Position numbers and translations under genes: made by a program. A model generated the notes under the pieces. That model made no database searches. It was not told the DNA's origin and saw only the letters and a program-made list of their open reading frames with translations. Shown here piece after piece: positions 1 through 7,420 of a stretch of DNA of 7,593 nt. The stretch spans positions 1 to 7,593 of the forward strand of contig CAZAJB010000095.1 in assembly GCA_964485345.1 (NCBI GenBank). The letters are read 5' to 3'. Position 1 is the stretch's first letter, and each line of letters begins with the position of its first letter. The DNA is from UBA5420 sp964485345 (lineage in GTDB: Bacteria > Bacillota > Limnochordia > Darwinibacteriales > Darwinibacteriaceae).

Positions 1-144
1 AGCGCACTTCGGTGTGTTAACCGGGCACAGACTACTGATGCTCTATGATTTAGCTCCCGCTCACGGTCGAGGGCTCCCTCCACGCACACGTGGCGAGGGC
101 TTCGGTGCGTGGAGGGAGACCTCACCCTACGGGTGTCAAAGTAG
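1..144 (+). ncRNA. Retron-type msr-msd non-coding RNA, 5' end outside the window
   Basis: This stretch directly precedes the reverse transcriptase gene and has the layout of a retron ncRNA, the template and primer for the branched RNA-DNA molecule (msDNA) made by the RT. Near the left edge a 6-bp stem with two G-T wobbles, capped by a TTCG tetraloop (2-7 with 12-17), resembles an msr hairpin. The bases AGC at 1-3 could be the context of the branching guanosine, as in Ec86, which would place the a1 arm left of the window. The dominant structure is the long msd-like stem at 69-123. A short CACCC/GGGTG hairpin (123-127 with 131-135) and the tail up to the RT start would contain the a2 arm. I found no convincing a1 partner inside the window, so exact RNA ends are unknown. 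Assignment rests on position and folding by eye, not on a covariance model. Confidence 0.72.
69..123 (+). repeat. Long inverted repeat, likely msd stem-loop
   Basis: Positions 74-87 (CTCCCTCCACGCAC) are the exact reverse complement of 105-118, giving 14 uninterrupted base pairs around a 17-nt loop. After one mismatch (73/119) the pairing continues for four more base pairs (69-72 with 120-123). Stems of this length immediately upstream of a retron RT are typical of the reverse-transcribed msd part. A transcription terminator is unlikely, because no T-run follows and the RT start lies only 22 nt downstream. Confidence 0.85.
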
Positions 145-1317
145 ATGAATGATTGGAAGCCTCAACCCTATCGCCGAGAAGCGCAGCGGCGCGGTGTCTC
201 ACCTGAAGTTCTGGCCGCTGCTATTGCAGCCAGCGAAGCCGTAGTAACTGTAAATCCGTCACTGCCACCGATTTTGAGTTTAAGGCACCTGTCTCACCTT
301 ACCGGCGTTCCTTATCAACTCATCCGCGCGTGGGTTACCCGAGAAGGGGCGGGCGAGAGTCCATATAAAACATTTTCGATACGCAAACGCCCAAAGAAAG
401 ACGGAACGAAGCAATTTCGGTTTATTTGCGTTCCTCAGCATGACCTTGGTCTTACACAGCGCTGGATTGCGAGCAAGGTGCTTGCTTTAGGACGACCTCA
501 TTCAGCGAGCACAGCGTTCGCACCTAAATCCAAATTGTTTGAAGCAGTTGAACCACATTGCGAATGCAAATGGCTTATTAAGGTAGATGTGCAGCGATTT
601 TTTGAGTCAATAACTGAAATCGCTGTGTACCAAGTCTTTCGAAAGCTTGGATATCAACCCTTGGTTTCTCTTGAGTTGGCTCGGATCTGTACACGCCTCG
701 GTCCACCCGGACGATATAGGCCACCGGCGCGCTGGCGCAGGCATGCTCCATTAGATGCCCACATCATAAACAGCTATTCAACTCGTGCGCTCGGACACCT
801 TCCTCAAGGAGCTTCGACTAGTCCTATGCTCTCCAATCTGGTAATGGTAGATTTGGACGAGAAGTTGTCTAAGCTGGCGTCATCCGTGAACATGACCTAC
901 ACGAGATACGCTGATGACTTTACTTTCTCAAGCCACGCTACTGATTTCAATCGAGAAGCCGCAGAGAGGTTCATCAAAGACATTTATCATGCATTAGGAC
1001 AGTTTGGGTTAAAAGCTAATCTCGCGAAAACTCAGATTATTCCTCCTCGTGCGCGTAAGGTGGTCCTGGGACTTCTCGTTGATGGCAAAACTCCACGTTT
1101 GACGAGAAAATTTAAGGCCAAGATGAGGATGCACCTCTACTATCTTGAACACGCAGAAGTTGGCCCCCTGCGTCACGCTGAAAGACGAGGCTTTTCATCG
1201 ATAGCTGGCTTGAGAAATCATTTGCTCGGACTTGCAGCCTATGCTATTCAAATAGAGATGGAGTACGGCTTAGAGTTAAAAACACGTCTCGAAGCTATAC
1301 AGTGGCCGCTCCTTTGA
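145..1317 (+). CDS. Retron-like reverse transcriptase (RNA-directed DNA polymerase)
   Basis: Expected to copy the msd part of the adjacent ncRNA into single-stranded DNA that stays linked to the RNA. Visible RT motifs in order: fingers region with basic KRPKKDG near residue 81 and Q105-W107; motif A around VDVQRFF (147-153) with catalytic D148; PQGASTSP at 220-227; catalytic YADD at 255-258; a post-palm GLKANLAKT segment near 288-296; and VLG at 307-309. The retron signatures are present in degenerate form: the NAxxH position reads AVEPH (134-138), keeping only the His, and the VTG motif reads VLG. An extra Arg/Pro-rich segment (about 183-204) lies before the PQG motif. At 390 residues it is longer than compact retron RTs of about 320. 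There is no maturase or endonuclease domain as in group II introns. The ATG at 145 follows a weak GGGTG; it is accepted because the protein is collinear with retron RTs from its N-terminus. No effector gene follows immediately, which is unusual. Confidence 0.88.
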   Translation: MNDWKPQPYRREAQRRGVSPEVLAAAIAASEAVVTVNPSLPPILSLRHLSHLTGVPYQLIRAWVTREGAGESPYKTFSIRKRPKKDGTKQFRFICVPQHDLGLTQRWIASKVLALGRPHSASTAFAPKSKLFEAVEPHCECKWLIKVDVQRFFESITEIAVYQVFRKLGYQPLVSLELARICTRLGPPGRYRPPARWRRHAPLDAHIINSYSTRALGHLPQGASTSPMLSNLVMVDLDEKLSKLASSVNMTYTRYADDFTFSSHATDFNREAAERFIKDIYHALGQFGLKANLAKTQIIPPRARKVVLGLLVDGKTPRLTRKFKAKMRMHLYYLEHAEVGPLRHAERRGFSSIAGLRNHLLGLAAYAIQIEMEYGLELKTRLEAIQWPLL

Positions 1318-1449
1318 TCTGTGGCTTCCTGAAGTCTGATCTGGGTCCTTGATATCCTTTTTGTTTGCAAAAATGAGATGCCTTTTATCGAAGGGGAGCG
1401 CCGAGCAACAGGATCTCAATGAGGCAACCCTCCTTTTCCCTAGATTAAA

Positions 1450-2015
1450 AGGGCTTGTTGGCCAAAAATCGCCCTTGACGCTGAAAGAAATTTGGGTGAA
1501 CTGATTGCGCAGACCCACCTATCTGAAAAAATGTAGGATCTCGCGGTCTTCAACCTGGGCAATGAAGGCAAATTACGTGGTTTCGTTTTAATAAGCTTGC
1601 GCGTTTGTAATACTTCGCAAGTGAAGAGCATCTACCGACGAACTTTCGTCATGCAGCACAAGACGCATCGACCTGTGCTATTCGATATTGCTGAGCTGAA
1701 GTGGCAGCCGGTGACTCCCTGGATCGATCCGACGTGTCTCGCTCCAGATACCTACCTGTTCCCATGCAAGGTAACAAAATTGCCCCATCCGTCTATGAGG
1801 CAGTACACATGCACCGTTGCGGGTTAGGTTGCGTCTATCGGTTTAGACCCCGCGACTTATGGCACGTACAAACCATGTGTCGATCAAAGGCGACGCTGAA
1901 CGACCGGCGGACCAGGAATGATAGGGCAGTTCAGCTTCTTCCAGAACATACTAACTTGGTAAACCCGGTGCAATATCTGTGCAATGAAGTCGACGATGAG
2001 CTGGAAATGGCATAG
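1450..2015 (+). pseudogene. Decayed tyrosine recombinase / phage-type integrase
   Basis: Remnant of a short (about 200-residue) tyrosine recombinase family common in beta- and gammaproteobacteria. Pieces in three reading segments align in order with what I remember of the intact family. From about 1450 comes VGQKSPLTLKEIW, ending in a TGA at 1502-1504. After a frameshift, from 1537, come DLAVFNLGNEGKLRG, MQHKTHRPVLFDI, a YLFPC segment and RQY, stopping at TAG 1825-1827. The same frame continues as VASIGLDPATYGTY. A second frameshift near 1867-1869 leads to SKATLNDRRT, RAVQLLPEHTNL and EVDDELEMA, ending at TAG 2013-2015. The first catalytic Arg (in KLRG, codon 1576) and the later His (LLPEHTN) and Tyr (VQYL) are still recognisable. 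The family's HTMRR box has become QTMCR, losing a His and an Arg. Several independent lesions plus catalytic substitutions mean the gene is dead and has been so for some time. Its start is approximate. Confidence 0.85.
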
Positions 2016-2447
2016 TACACAGCAACGTGAGGTTTGCTTACAATTGAATGGCATATTTATCGTGCTTGTCGATGTTTGTCTAGACGCCGCCATTTTTATT
2101 AGTGATGTGCGCTGTTAGAACTAGTACATTTGAATCAATTACGGAACGTCGAGAAGAAATCCATCTCCTGTTGGCTGTGCATACCTCGTCGAACAAGTTC
2201 TGTTCTGCTCTAGCTATAAAAATGACGCCTAGCGTACTCCTAGCAGTTGAGGACAAGGGCAGCCATATTGAGGGCTACTTTGATGGTAAGAAGAAAAAAG
2301 CGAATCGGGGAGCTTCAGCGAGGTGGGAAATTGAGATTATTGCTATTTTGCCTACGTACTAGCGAGCTACTCTAGTCCAGGTAAGTTTATTGATACTCTA
2401 TAGTGCTGAAATCCATATTTATCACTTAATAATAGCTTAAAAATTCG
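2016..2447. other. Intergenic stretch without a convincing gene
   Basis: Between the recombinase remnant and the DUF6602 gene I see no supported gene. One open frame (GTG at 2102, ATG at 2105, stop at 2362) could encode about 85 residues, but it has no Shine-Dalgarno sequence and resembles no family I know. It could be chance or another gene remnant. The last 80 bases are AT-rich and probably carry the promoter of the downstream operon. Confidence 0.5.
2390..2419 (+). promoter_or_regulatory. Possible sigma-70-type promoter of the DUF6602/ATPase operon
   Basis: TTGATA (2390-2395) matches five of six bases of the -35 consensus, and CATATT (2414-2419) matches four of six of the -10, with an 18-bp spacer. 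The next start codon lies 28 bp downstream, so the leader would be very short. There is no clear ribosome-binding site in front of the ATG at 2448. The match is weak and such patterns arise by chance in AT-rich DNA. Confidence 0.3.
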
Positions 2448-3770
2448 ATGATTAAGAACGCATCAGAACTCTTGCAGCACTTCATTCAAGAAGAGAAAAA
2501 AAATCTTGCTGAATTTGAAATGCCTCATATGCCTACGTTAGGGAGTGCCTATGAGGAAGTTACAAAGCAAGGTATTGATAAGGGTTTTGTGATACCAAAG
2601 TTTTTGGATCTACGGGTGGTGAGTGGGTTCATCGCGGTTGGTGGAAAGATGCTGCCGCATCAGATTGACTGCATGTTAGTTGAGGGTGAAGGCAAAAAAT
2701 ATGGACTTACCAATCAGTTCATTTATGACATGGATAGAGTTCTTTGCATCTTTGAAGTCAAGAAAACGCTAACCAAAGCTGACTTTATCGACGCCTTAGA
2801 TCATCTCGGAGATATTCGAAGGGAGTTTGCAGAGCATTTTGAGGAAAAACTGAGAAATAGCGCTTTTGAACCAGAGATATCACATGCGCGGAGGTCCTTC
2901 GCACAAATTACAGGAAAAATTGCTCCGGTGCGGTATCGAGGTTTACACCATATCCCTAAAGAAGATGCGATGTTGTTCTATACCCTCGTTCAAGAGCAGC
3001 ATGCACCTGCAAGTATTGTGCATGGATATGGAGGCTACAAGACAGAAGAGGGCATTCGGACAGCATTTGTTGACATAATTGAAGAGCGAAAAGAACTAAA
3101 TGGTGGAGGCCTTGGGGTTCCGATTCTTCCCAGCTTGGTGACCTCAAATGACTACTGCTTGATCAAAGGGAATGGCCATCCATACCTTGCTGTAAGAGAA
3201 GATCATGCTTGGGTTGTCATGTCTTCTACGCGATATAACCCAGCCCTCCTTATCTTGGAGGTAATATGGGCAAAGATTGCAAGTCATCGCAATGCTCGTA
3301 TGCCTTATGGAGACGATTTAAGTGTGGAGAAATTATTTCCCTTACTCATTGCTCAACCAGTGCGGATGGGTGGGCAGCTGGGTTGGATATACGACTCGAT
3401 AGAGTACAAGGAAAAAAGTCTCGATCGAGAAGAGGAGGCATTGTGGGAGCCTGAAAGTATTGGGCCTGCTGAGATGTCTACGATTCAAATTATGGCGCTG
3501 CGTGGTGGGTATCTTAAGCTGGACAAGGAGTTAGATAACTATCTGATGAAATGCCACGGTTGCTCATCAAGTCAGGTTGCTGAGAGGCTGATAATGACAA
3601 GAGCGTTTGCGCGTGAGGGTGACTATCTTAGGCCTCTCGCCGATGTCACTCATGTCCTAACAAACGACGATGGGAGTGGTTACGTGGCTGTAGATCAAAA
3701 TCGATTTGATGCTTGGTGCCAGATGCACAGAAAGGAACCATGTTATTTGAACATCGTTTTTGTTGAGTGA
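2448..3770 (+). CDS. DUF6602 protein with PD-(D/E)xK-like nuclease core
   Basis: The N-terminal part has the DUF6602 pattern: GSAYEEVTK (32-40, with conserved Y35 and E36), VVSGFI (57-62), QID (72-74) and FEVKKTL (102-108). E36, D74 and E103-x-K105 are spaced like the catalytic set of PD-(D/E)xK nucleases, so a DNA- or RNA-cleaving role is a reasonable inference, but none is proven by sequence. The middle (about 145-330) is not something I recognise. The C-terminal 100 residues (about 340-430) alternate helices and short strands and could form a winged helix. There is no signal peptide or membrane segment, so it should be cytoplasmic. It is followed after 45 bp by the ATPase-PRTase gene on the same strand with no terminator between, suggesting an operon in which this protein is the nuclease effector or partner. 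The ATG at 2448 has no good Shine-Dalgarno sequence but places the conserved domain about 30 residues from the N-terminus, as expected. Confidence 0.8.
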   Translation: MIKNASELLQHFIQEEKKNLAEFEMPHMPTLGSAYEEVTKQGIDKGFVIPKFLDLRVVSGFIAVGGKMLPHQIDCMLVEGEGKKYGLTNQFIYDMDRVLCIFEVKKTLTKADFIDALDHLGDIRREFAEHFEEKLRNSAFEPEISHARRSFAQITGKIAPVRYRGLHHIPKEDAMLFYTLVQEQHAPASIVHGYGGYKTEEGIRTAFVDIIEERKELNGGGLGVPILPSLVTSNDYCLIKGNGHPYLAVREDHAWVVMSSTRYNPALLILEVIWAKIASHRNARMPYGDDLSVEKLFPLLIAQPVRMGGQLGWIYDSIEYKEKSLDREEEALWEPESIGPAEMSTIQIMALRGGYLKLDKELDNYLMKCHGCSSSQVAERLIMTRAFAREGDYLRPLADVTHVLTNDDGSGYVAVDQNRFDAWCQMHRKEPCYLNIVFVE

Positions 3771-3815
3771 TGCCAGTTTGTCTCCTGGTCCTCGATATCT
3801 ATAGATTGAGATTTT

Positions 3816-6800
3816 TTGATCGGTTATATTGGGTTGTGGACTAATCTATGTGAGGAAGATGTGGATATTAAAGTCTCTCCAGAGAGTGACGCCGTGGCGA
3901 ATGGTGGAGTCTGTGAGTTTGATATTTTCAAATTCGAACAGGAAATTTTCCAAGTTGGAGAAGGAGTCCATTCAGCGGCTGTGTATGCAGATGCAAGAGA
4001 CACGTTAGTCAAAGTCATTGCTCAGATTTGCCACCTCAGCGGCATGTATACGGGTGCTAATCTTGAAAGAGTTTTAGGTAAAGTAGAATCGGCCACTTCA
4101 GGTCATAGGGTGGTAGCTATTTTACTAATTCGTTGTATGGCAGTCGATGGCTTGCTTCCTGTGGATGATGAGTATAGCCCCATAAATCGAAAGATCCTAT
4201 CCATATTAGAATCTCATGCCTCAGACCTAATGAAATGGGCGCGTGTAGAAAAACAGCAAAGTTTTGAAAAAATAAAAATTATAAAAACACTGCATGGGAC
4301 AATTTGTAATCACTATTCGCCACTATCTCATATATCGGGCACTTTAAATGAAATTGCGACCTATAAGTCTTCCATTGTAGGCTGCCTTCGTCATAAGCTA
4401 TTTCAAGATTATTTGCAGCCATTTAATTATATTCCCATAAGAACGAAGCTTGAAGCCCTAGTGGACGGACTGGATGTTCTGGTTAATAGTAGCGGAGCAG
4501 AGTATAAGCCTAGCTTGGACGAGCTGGAACAGGTTTTGCAAGAGGGTGTTTTGTTGATATCGACTACCCCATCATTTTTTACCGAAAGTTTTGTACGCCC
4601 ATTTTTTGAGGCTGTCAAAGAGGCCATACACTCCGTAAAATCCACTTCATCCGAACGCCTCTCATCTGTTGTTGCACCGTTGCTTGACCCTCCGAAAGCT
4701 GCTCAAAAACGTTATCCATTACATCAAGTTGATCGCTATATAAATATAGTTTTACCCTTAATTAATAAGGGGCCCAGTACGGCTGTTGATGTTGTTGTGG
4801 AAATAGACTGTGGTAGCGATTCCAGTATCATTATCGATAATGATCGATTACGTTGCGGAGATATCTCGCCCGGTGAATTCGCAGTGTGTTTAAGGACTTA
4901 TATCTTAGAGCCATCTGTAACTGTAAAAATGACAGTTGAGATTAGTTGGCGAGAGTTATTTGGCACTCAACGTAGCGAAATATTCGACCTAATTATAGAA
5001 GGACAAAACACTACCGTTGATTGGATGTCGCTTGAATCCCTTGAGCCGTATAGTCTAGAAGTGGCTGAGGGGGATATGTTTGTAGGAAGAAGTGCAAAAG
5101 TCAAAGCTATTGCAAACAAGTTGCTAAAACCATCGATGACTTCAACCTATGTAACTGGGCAGAAGAGAATAGGAAAGACATCACTCGCAAAGGCAGTCGT
5201 AAATTACTTAAAGAGAGACTATCCAGATTTTTGTAGTCTGTATTTAGAGTACGGAGAGTATTGCTCCACAACTCCACAAGGAACATTAAAATCTCTAGGC
5301 GAGAATATCTATAATTTTTTAATAAACTATCTTTCTCCCGGTGACGTAACAACACCTGATTTTAATGAGTCCCTCGCAGATCTGAATGCTACCTCAAGGA
5401 GGTTAGAGGAAAAGCATCCTAATAAGAAGTTTATAATTATATTAGATGAGTTTGACGAGATTCACCCTGAGATGTATAGATCTGGTCCAACCGCAGAGAC
5501 TTTTTTTCCGACTCTGAGACGGCTCGCGGCAAGAAAAAACCTGGCCTTTATTTTGCTTGGTGGTGAGAGAAGGCCATTTATTATTGGTGCTCAGGGTGAT
5601 CAGCTAAATAAGTTTTCGCGTGAGACAGTTGATTATTTCTCGAGGAGCACGGAATGGGCTGAATATCTCGAATTAATTACAAAACCGGTTGAAGGGTGTT
5701 TAAACTGGAGTGATGAGGCTATTAATGAAGTATTTACTTTGACTTATGGGCATCCTTATTATACTAATTTGTTATGCTCAAAAATTGTGAGTAGGGCTAT
5801 TGGAGAGCGTGATACTGAAATTGTTGCTTCAGATGTTTCGAATGGATTGCCTGCTCTTTTATCAGAATTAGATATTAATGCATTTGCTCATCTATGGAAA
5901 GATGGGCTCAGCTTTGAGCGAGATCAAGCAGAGGTTGCGGAGCTTAAACGTCTGCGGCTTTTAGTAGGAGTTGGGAGGTCTTTGCGCGAGCATAAGCGTA
6001 AAGAAGATGATATTAAAGCTAAGGCTATAACCTCACGGTTGCTAGCGCATGAGATACCTCCTTTGCTCGCAGACTTCCAGCGTCGTGAAATTATGTATGA
6101 AAGAAATGGTGATCTTTATTTTACCGTGCCACTTTTTGAGTATTGGTTGAGGGATCATGGGCTAAACAAGCTAATCACTAGTACACTCGGCGATGAACTA
6201 GAAGAGGGAATCAAAGCCGCAGAAGATGAGGCTCATGTTACAGCCACGGAAATTCAAAACTTATCTGTTCGGTGCCCAGTCTATCGAGCGCAGAGAATTG
6301 ATGGAGAGAAAATTAGAGCGTGGCTCGATCAAGAGCCAAATATATTGAATCAACGCCTTCTGTTTTCCATTTTAAAGAATGTTAGATTTGTTAATTCAAT
6401 TGAAGTTGAAGATTTTCTGAAAAATGCTCATGCACGCATAGTGAGGCCAGTAATCGGCGTGTCAACAATCACGCGTCGTACAGACCGGCGCAATGATGTA
6501 TTGATTACTTTCGTTGATGGAATTGGAAAAAGCGGACTTCAGTACGCTCGAAACTATGCAAAGTTAAATATGATATCTGTCTCAAGGATCATTGACCCCG
6601 GTTCGATCGAAAAAAAGCTTACAACAATCAAAGACGATGAGACATTGCCCAAAGCAATTATCCTAGTTGATGATGTAATTGGTAGTGGTAATACGCTTTC
6701 TCAAGGGCTTTCTAATTTGTTAGATAGATTGTCGCCCCAATTGATAGACCTCAACATACCGGTACTCGTCATTGCCTTGGTGGGTACAGAGGATGGAGAG

Positions 6801-7115
6801 AAGAAGGTCAGGAACACCTTGGATAAGTTCGGAGTAAGGTGGGATTTACATCTTTGTGAAATACTATCGCCGTCCTCTTACGCATTTCCAGCAGAGGGCC
6901 ATAGCTTCTGGGAGGATAGTGATCAGATGCACAAGGCGAAGGCTTTGTGTTTGCAGCTTGGTACTAAACTTTACAAATATCCGCTTGGGTACAAGAACCA
7001 GGGATTGCTATTGGTACTGCCAGAAACCTGCCCAAATAACACTTTACCCATACTACATTGTTCAAAAGTAGGCTCCTCGCCTTGGGTGCCACTATTTCCT
7101 AGGCCGCTGTCTTAG
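3816..7115 (+). CDS. STAND-type AAA ATPase fused to a PRTase-CE-like phosphoribosyltransferase domain
   Basis: A 1099-residue multidomain protein, probably a sensor/effector of an anti-phage system. Residues 1-300 are mostly helical and unrecognised. About 307-398 looks like a CARDB-type beta-sandwich (LPLINKGPSTAVDV, then GDISPGE, then VEISW and IIEGQ). The ATPase follows: FVGR at 422-425, Walker A GQKRIGKT (448-455), Walker B FIIILDEFDE (539-548), and GHPYYTNLL (645-653), typical of STAND ATPases. A winged helix follows (about 700-780, ending VPLFEYWLRDHG). The C-terminus (about 825-1095) has the PRTase-CE look: a helical WL..E/LLFSILKNV segment, ITFVDGIGKSG (897-907), the PRPP loop IILVDDVIGSGNT (948-960) with the acidic pair D952-D953, and TCPNNTLPIL (1071-1080) before WVPLFPR. 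Type I PRTase loops bind PRPP, but the substrate here is unknown. Start is TTG at 3816 after weak signals; GTG at 3861, preceded by GAGGA (3852-3856), is a credible alternative giving a protein 15 residues shorter. Codon use and composition are AT-rich compared with the ICE gene downstream. Confidence 0.85.
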   Translation: MIGYIGLWTNLCEEDVDIKVSPESDAVANGGVCEFDIFKFEQEIFQVGEGVHSAAVYADARDTLVKVIAQICHLSGMYTGANLERVLGKVESATSGHRVVAILLIRCMAVDGLLPVDDEYSPINRKILSILESHASDLMKWARVEKQQSFEKIKIIKTLHGTICNHYSPLSHISGTLNEIATYKSSIVGCLRHKLFQDYLQPFNYIPIRTKLEALVDGLDVLVNSSGAEYKPSLDELEQVLQEGVLLISTTPSFFTESFVRPFFEAVKEAIHSVKSTSSERLSSVVAPLLDPPKAAQKRYPLHQVDRYINIVLPLINKGPSTAVDVVVEIDCGSDSSIIIDNDRLRCGDISPGEFAVCLRTYILEPSVTVKMTVEISWRELFGTQRSEIFDLIIEGQNTTVDWMSLESLEPYSLEVAEGDMFVGRSAKVKAIANKLLKPSMTSTYVTGQKRIGKTSLAKAVVNYLKRDYPDFCSLYLEYGEYCSTTPQGTLKSLGENIYNFLINYLSPGDVTTPDFNESLADLNATSRRLEEKHPNKKFIIILDEFDEIHPEMYRSGPTAETFFPTLRRLAARKNLAFILLGGERRPFIIGAQGDQLNKFSRETVDYFSRSTEWAEYLELITKPVEGCLNWSDEAINEVFTLTYGHPYYTNLLCSKIVSRAIGERDTEIVASDVSNGLPALLSELDINAFAHLWKDGLSFERDQAEVAELKRLRLLVGVGRSLREHKRKEDDIKAKAITSRLLAHEIPPLLADFQRREIMYERNGDLYFTVPLFEYWLRDHGLNKLITSTLGDELEEGIKAAEDEAHVTATEIQNLSVRCPVYRAQRIDGEKIRAWLDQEPNILNQRLLFSILKNVRFVNSIEVEDFLKNAHARIVRPVIGVSTITRRTDRRNDVLITFVDGIGKSGLQYARNYAKLNMISVSRIIDPGSIEKKLTTIKDDETLPKAIILVDDVIGSGNTLSQGLSNLLDRLSPQLIDLNIPVLVIALVGTEDGEKKVRNTLDKFGVRWDLHLCEILSPSSYAFPAEGHSFWEDSDQMHKAKALCLQLGTKLYKYPLGYKNQGLLLVLPETCPNNTLPILHCSKVGSSPWVPLFPRPLS
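3852..3863 (+). promoter_or_regulatory. Ribosome-binding site with alternative GTG start for the ATPase-PRTase gene
   Basis: GAGGA (3852-3856) lies four bases before an in-frame GTG at 3861. The upstream in-frame TTG at 3816 has only a poor TTGAG before it. The better Shine-Dalgarno match favours GTG 3861, although the spacing is short. The 15 residues between the two starts contain no recognisable motif, so the choice does not affect function calls. Confidence 0.4.
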
Positions 7116-7144
7116 ATGTTTAGTCGGGGCAAGGGAGAGGTCGC

Positions 7145-7209
7145 TGTCAGATCACGGAGTAACTATTATATTTGAGTTAATGCTTGTCGGATCACGCCTG
7201 AGTTAACGC
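7145..7209. repeat. Two interleaved pairs of short direct repeats
   Basis: TGTCAGATCACG (7145-7156) recurs as TGTCGGATCACG (7185-7196), with 11 of 12 bases identical and 40 bp apart. TGAGTTAATGC (7173-7183) recurs as TGAGTTAACGC (7199-7209), with 10 of 11 identical and 26 bp apart. The arrangement could be a repeated regulator-binding site or a relic of duplication at the cargo junction. Confidence 0.5.
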
Positions 7210-7224
7210 GTATAGCTTTTGCTA

Positions 7225-7253
7225 TTGACTTTATCTTTACTCATTGATAACTT
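7225..7253 (+). promoter_or_regulatory. Possible promoter for the DUF3577 gene
   Basis: TTGACT (7225-7230) matches five of six bases of the -35 consensus. With a 17-bp spacer the -10 would be TAACTT (7248-7253), a poor match; the overlapping TGATAA region is an alternative. Transcription from here would give a leader of about 190 nt that includes both hairpins described downstream. Confidence 0.3.
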
Positions 7254-7362
7254 TGCTACGTGAATCGCCATAAGGCACCCCACAGCGGCGTCTCAACTCT
7301 TGAAAGACGCACGTACTGATCCTCTAAGGCAGTACTAGAGTACATCTTCTTCTTTGCTACCC

Positions 7363-7388
7363 GGACAGGGAACCCGCTTTCCCTGTCC
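7363..7388 (+). promoter_or_regulatory. Perfect 10-bp GC-rich hairpin in the leader of the DUF3577 gene
   Basis: GGACAGGGAA (7363-7372) and TTCCCTGTCC (7379-7388) are exact reverse complements around a 6-nt loop. No T-run follows, and the gene starts 62 bp downstream on the same strand. It therefore looks more like an RNA leader element or protein-binding site than a terminator. What it does is unknown. Confidence 0.6.
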
Positions 7389-7420
7389 AGGCCATTCGGC
7401 TTTTGGGTGGGTGCGTGTTC

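Noticed and set aside
145..1317. Group II intron maturase, diversity-generating retroelement or Abi-type RT
   Set aside because: There is no maturase or HNH domain and no intron RNA structure, no template/variable repeat pair is visible, and the immediate upstream msr-msd-like RNA and VLG/H138 remnants fit a retron better.
1358..1373. TTTTTG-TTTG-CAAAAA inverted repeat after the RT gene as a terminator
   Set aside because: The stem has a single G-C pair and no T-run after it, so it is too weak for an intrinsic terminator.
1884..2093. Minus-strand open frame of 69 codons
   Set aside because: It lies antisense to the conserved C-terminal part of the recombinase remnant, which explains the sequence better.
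2102..2362. Small open frame of about 86 codons as a gene, possibly a retron effector
   Set aside because: It has no ribosome-binding site, no recognisable motif and no membrane segment; length is within chance for this composition. Kept only as a note in the intergenic entry.
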